This document shows positions 61,510-64,000 of a stretch of 64,000 nucleotides of DNA, piece by piece. Position 1 is the first letter of the stretch, and each line of letters begins with the position of its first letter. The translations under genes and the position numbers were made by a program. A model generated the notes under the pieces. The model was not told the DNA's origin and did not search any database. It saw only the letters and a program-made list of their open reading frames with translations. The stretch is from Ornithodoros turicata (taxonomy: Eukaryota; Arthropoda; Arachnida; Ixodida; Argasidae): contig NC_088210.1 of NCBI RefSeq assembly GCF_037126465.1, positions 11,554,011 through 11,618,010 on the forward strand, written 5' to 3'.

Positions 61510-62406
61510 AGGGACGGTCTCATCCGGAAACCCTTCTGCGAAATTATAATGAAACCGATACCAACCATGTTCGGCATATGGCCGACTGTCTACCCGGCTA
61601 ATTTTTTCGTCCGAAAAGTGAATTTTTTGAAGGGGGCACGGTCGAGTAAATCGTCCAAAAAAATCGAATTTTCAATTTCGGAAAATGAAAATATAGAGCG
61701 CACTTCGGAGAAAGAAGCGTGCGCGTCGGCGAAGCTGAGCGCGCGCGCTCCAAACGCTGAACACCGCGTACCGTGGCAATTAAACATCGAAAAAAAAAAC
61801 TGCAAAGTATCCTCAAAATATTCCTTATCGTTGTTGAGAAAAAGTACATCATATTTTGACACAGAGCTCCAAATTTGAGCGCTGGCAGATGGCAGTGTGA
61901 GCGAGCTGGTGCCCACAAAATATGTCCAGATGGAGCCTAAGGGCCTCCTTAATGAACATGCAAATTTTCATAACGATAGCTTCATTTCTTTCTTAGCTAT
62001 TGTGCTTTCAGCGACATGTGGTATAAACCCTACCACCACCACCACCACCACCACCACCACCGCTAACAATCAGCGCTGCTTCCGCGGCCGCAGAGGCTCC
62101 AGCGGCGTGACGTCACTCTCTAATAGGAGGAGTGAGAGCGCGGCGCTTAGAGGAGGAAAGGCGCCGTCCAGACGCCCGCGGGATTGCTTTTCTCAAGGCC
62201 GTGTTCCGATTGGTTCTTAGCGAGTGCCATGTTTCTCGTTTTTCCCAGAGAGGGAATTCCAGCTTATGCTCAACATCCGGCGTCTGCTCTTGTTTATGTA
62301 TTCCATTATTTCCCGTGGTATTTCCGATACTGTGGTCAGTCAGCGATCCGCGAGGAATAAAATGACACTATTGCTTAGAAATATAGTTACGTATGTGACC
62401 GTCCCT
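61510..62406. mobile_element. TTAA-flanked element, 897 bp
   Basis: Ends agggacggtc and gaccgtccct, with TTAA at 61506-61509 and 62407-62410. It contains the ACC microsatellite. Open frames inside look accidental. Confidence 0.7.
62031..62061 (+). repeat. ACC microsatellite
   Basis: About ten ACC repeats, inside the TTAA-flanked element at 61510-62406. Confidence 0.9.
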
Positions 62407-62410
62407 TTAA

Positions 62411-63810
62411 CAAACAATGCCACGTGCGAGAAAAAGACTTCCGAAAATGTCAAGTATCAATCGGCGCGAATACTATCAGCCCGGAAGACTACAAGATGAG
62501 GGCGCACGATTACGGCAACTCGCAATAGCTAAGGTTCTCTGTCGTGAGCTGTGGTAGAAAAAAAAAAAAAAAAAAGTTAGAAGCAAAGCAAATTTCCACC
62601 CCATGCATTTACTATGGCCTATGCCGCGCGCAAACCGCCATGTTTTTCTTCTGTTATCTTCACGCTCACATTCCCACGTGTAGGTGGCGCTGTCTCGGAA
62701 CCCTCCATCTGGCTGTTGGTTGTTCCATAAGATTTGGTTCTGCTTCGTCAGCAGGCAGTGCCACCTATATGTGGTCATGTGAACGTGAAGCAGACAAAGG
62801 GAAAAATTGCGGTTTTCGAGCGGTATGGCAGGCCACAGGAACTGCATGGGGTGGGAATTTCCTTTGCTTCGAATTTTTTTTTTTTTTTTTTTTACAAAGT
62901 AAGAGCATTTGAAAAAAAAAATATCGATAAAACGCCATGCAAATGACTATCAGTCTGCAAAGTTCGAATGCGCCACAGACTTTATCTTGTATTTTCATAA
63001 CTCGATCGAACTGTGTAACCATTGCTAAATTCACCCCGTAGTTATAAATAGCGTCTGACGAGCCAGGCCTGGACACTCGCGCAGTCTTTACGCAGGTACG
63101 TAAAATCAGTCACTGTAAATTTTTACGTCTGTACAGTGTTTTACAAAGCAGCCTGCTAACCGTACCCGCCAAAAGTGCCCGGCACACAGCAAAGCGGCAT
63201 GTGACACTTCCAGTGCGTACTACTACGTCAGAGGTGCCGTGCTTAGTGCTGTCCCAGAATATTATTTCAGTTTTAAAGTTTAATGAATCTCATTTTATGG
63301 CAACTTGCGTTTCCAAGTGTCGAGATACATAAAACGATTGCGGTAACGTTGTCCTTCCTGCAAAGAGAAGTGCTGTGTTCAGGTATAAAGCTGGAATATA
63401 AAATAGTGAATGGAACAGTGCATTGGAACGTTATAATGCAATGTTGAGATATTGAAGGCAAACTGCTGCGTCGATCCTGGGGTGGACTGCAGAACCTTTT
63501 GTGCGCGATAGCGTTCAGTGTGGGACGTTTTTCGGACATTTATGCCGCAGAAGCGTGCGAGCACCACTTGCACCTGATTTTTCTGGACGTGTGAAGATTC
63601 GTTGGTGCCTTTGGACAGCAGTGACATGGATGACATTCAAAAAAATCCTGCACTATACTCAAGTATGCCTTCGTGCATGTTGCGGTTTGTATCCTGTGCC
63701 ATCGCCGACTGGTGCGCCGCAAGCCTTGTTCACAGTCATGTACATAATTTGTATAAAAAAATGGTGCCCAGAGTGTACTCAGTTTTATCTACTTCCTCAA
63801 ATACAAGTCT
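62411..63810. other. Right flank, unassigned
   Basis: A tracts at 62557, T tracts at 62875, and inverted agcgccacctacacgtgggaa-like blocks around 62680 and 62760. No gene recognised. Confidence 0.35.
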
Positions 63811-63814
63811 TGAC

Positions 63815-64000
63815 CACGACCTAGTAGATTATAACGACCATGTCATAATCGGCAACCCCTATGAGGCGCCCGTCCGCACGATCCGCTAGGGGCGCTACTC
63901 ATCAGCCCGCGCGATCTGCATCATGATTGGACGATGGAAATTTGAACTTTGAACGCGCAGGAGCGGACGTACGAGTATCGTAGCAGACGACAGCGACAGC
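63815..64000 (-). repeat. Dispersed repeat, partner of 46425-46790
   Basis: Reverse-complement copy of the 46660-46780 block, running off the window edge. A direct cacgacctagtagattataa lies before it. Confidence 0.7.

Noticed and set aside
61549..61918. Overlapping 106-109 residue frames on both strands
   Set aside because: They lie inside the TTAA-flanked element, are low-complexity in places, and show no family signature.
63501..63889. Frames of 95-107 residues near the right edge
   Set aside because: Two overlapping frames on one strand. The end of one overlaps a dispersed repeat also seen at 46425, and no domain is recognisable.

Overview
The window is eukaryotic, intron-rich, repeat-dense DNA, most likely from an ixodid tick. 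That assignment is an inference. It rests on tRNA-derived SINEs whose bodies resemble, from memory, the tick SINE family Ruka, on crowds of short inverted-repeat transposons, and on degraded non-LTR retrotransposons. There are no operons, rRNAs or CRISPR arrays, and most open frames in the window are accidental.

One real gene dominates. It lies on the + strand with nine coding exons (11467-12335, 33477-33646, 44396-44592, 45976-46088, 47139-47185, 47605-47844, 50080-52208, 58273-58383, 59977-60126). Every junction is GT-AG and every phase joins without a stop, giving 1341 residues. The protein is acidic and proline-rich, with a basic nuclear-localisation-like stretch, a central coiled coil and a C-terminal MYND zinc finger split by the last intron. 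I cannot assign an ortholog. A nuclear adaptor or co-repressor role is an inference.

Layout. 1-11400: repeats upstream of the first coding exon, including tandem repeats (1617-1975 and a 63-64 bp array at 6975-7596), several MITEs with target duplications, and a tRNA-like SINE at 11101. Intron 1 (12336-33476, 21 kb): LINE fragments, MITEs, two neighbouring hAT-type MITEs with perfect 8-bp duplications, and an 8.2-kb foldback element (25208-33365). The foldback element has arms of about 4.3 and 2.3 kb, a 355-bp tandem repeat in one arm, and a 1.6-kb single-copy core encoding an unrecognised 161-residue protein on the minus strand. Intron 2 (33647-44395): LINE and SINE fragments and nested MITEs. 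Introns 3-6 are short and mostly unassigned. Introns 7 and 8 hold nested palindromic foldback elements and TTAA-flanked elements. 60127-64000 is 3' flank with more repeats.

The points most worth a second look are the foldback element with its orphan protein, the unassigned MYND gene, the excess of CRE-type TGACGTCA palindromes (14 found by eye), and a GTCGTCTGC motif that recurs in apparently unrelated repeats.
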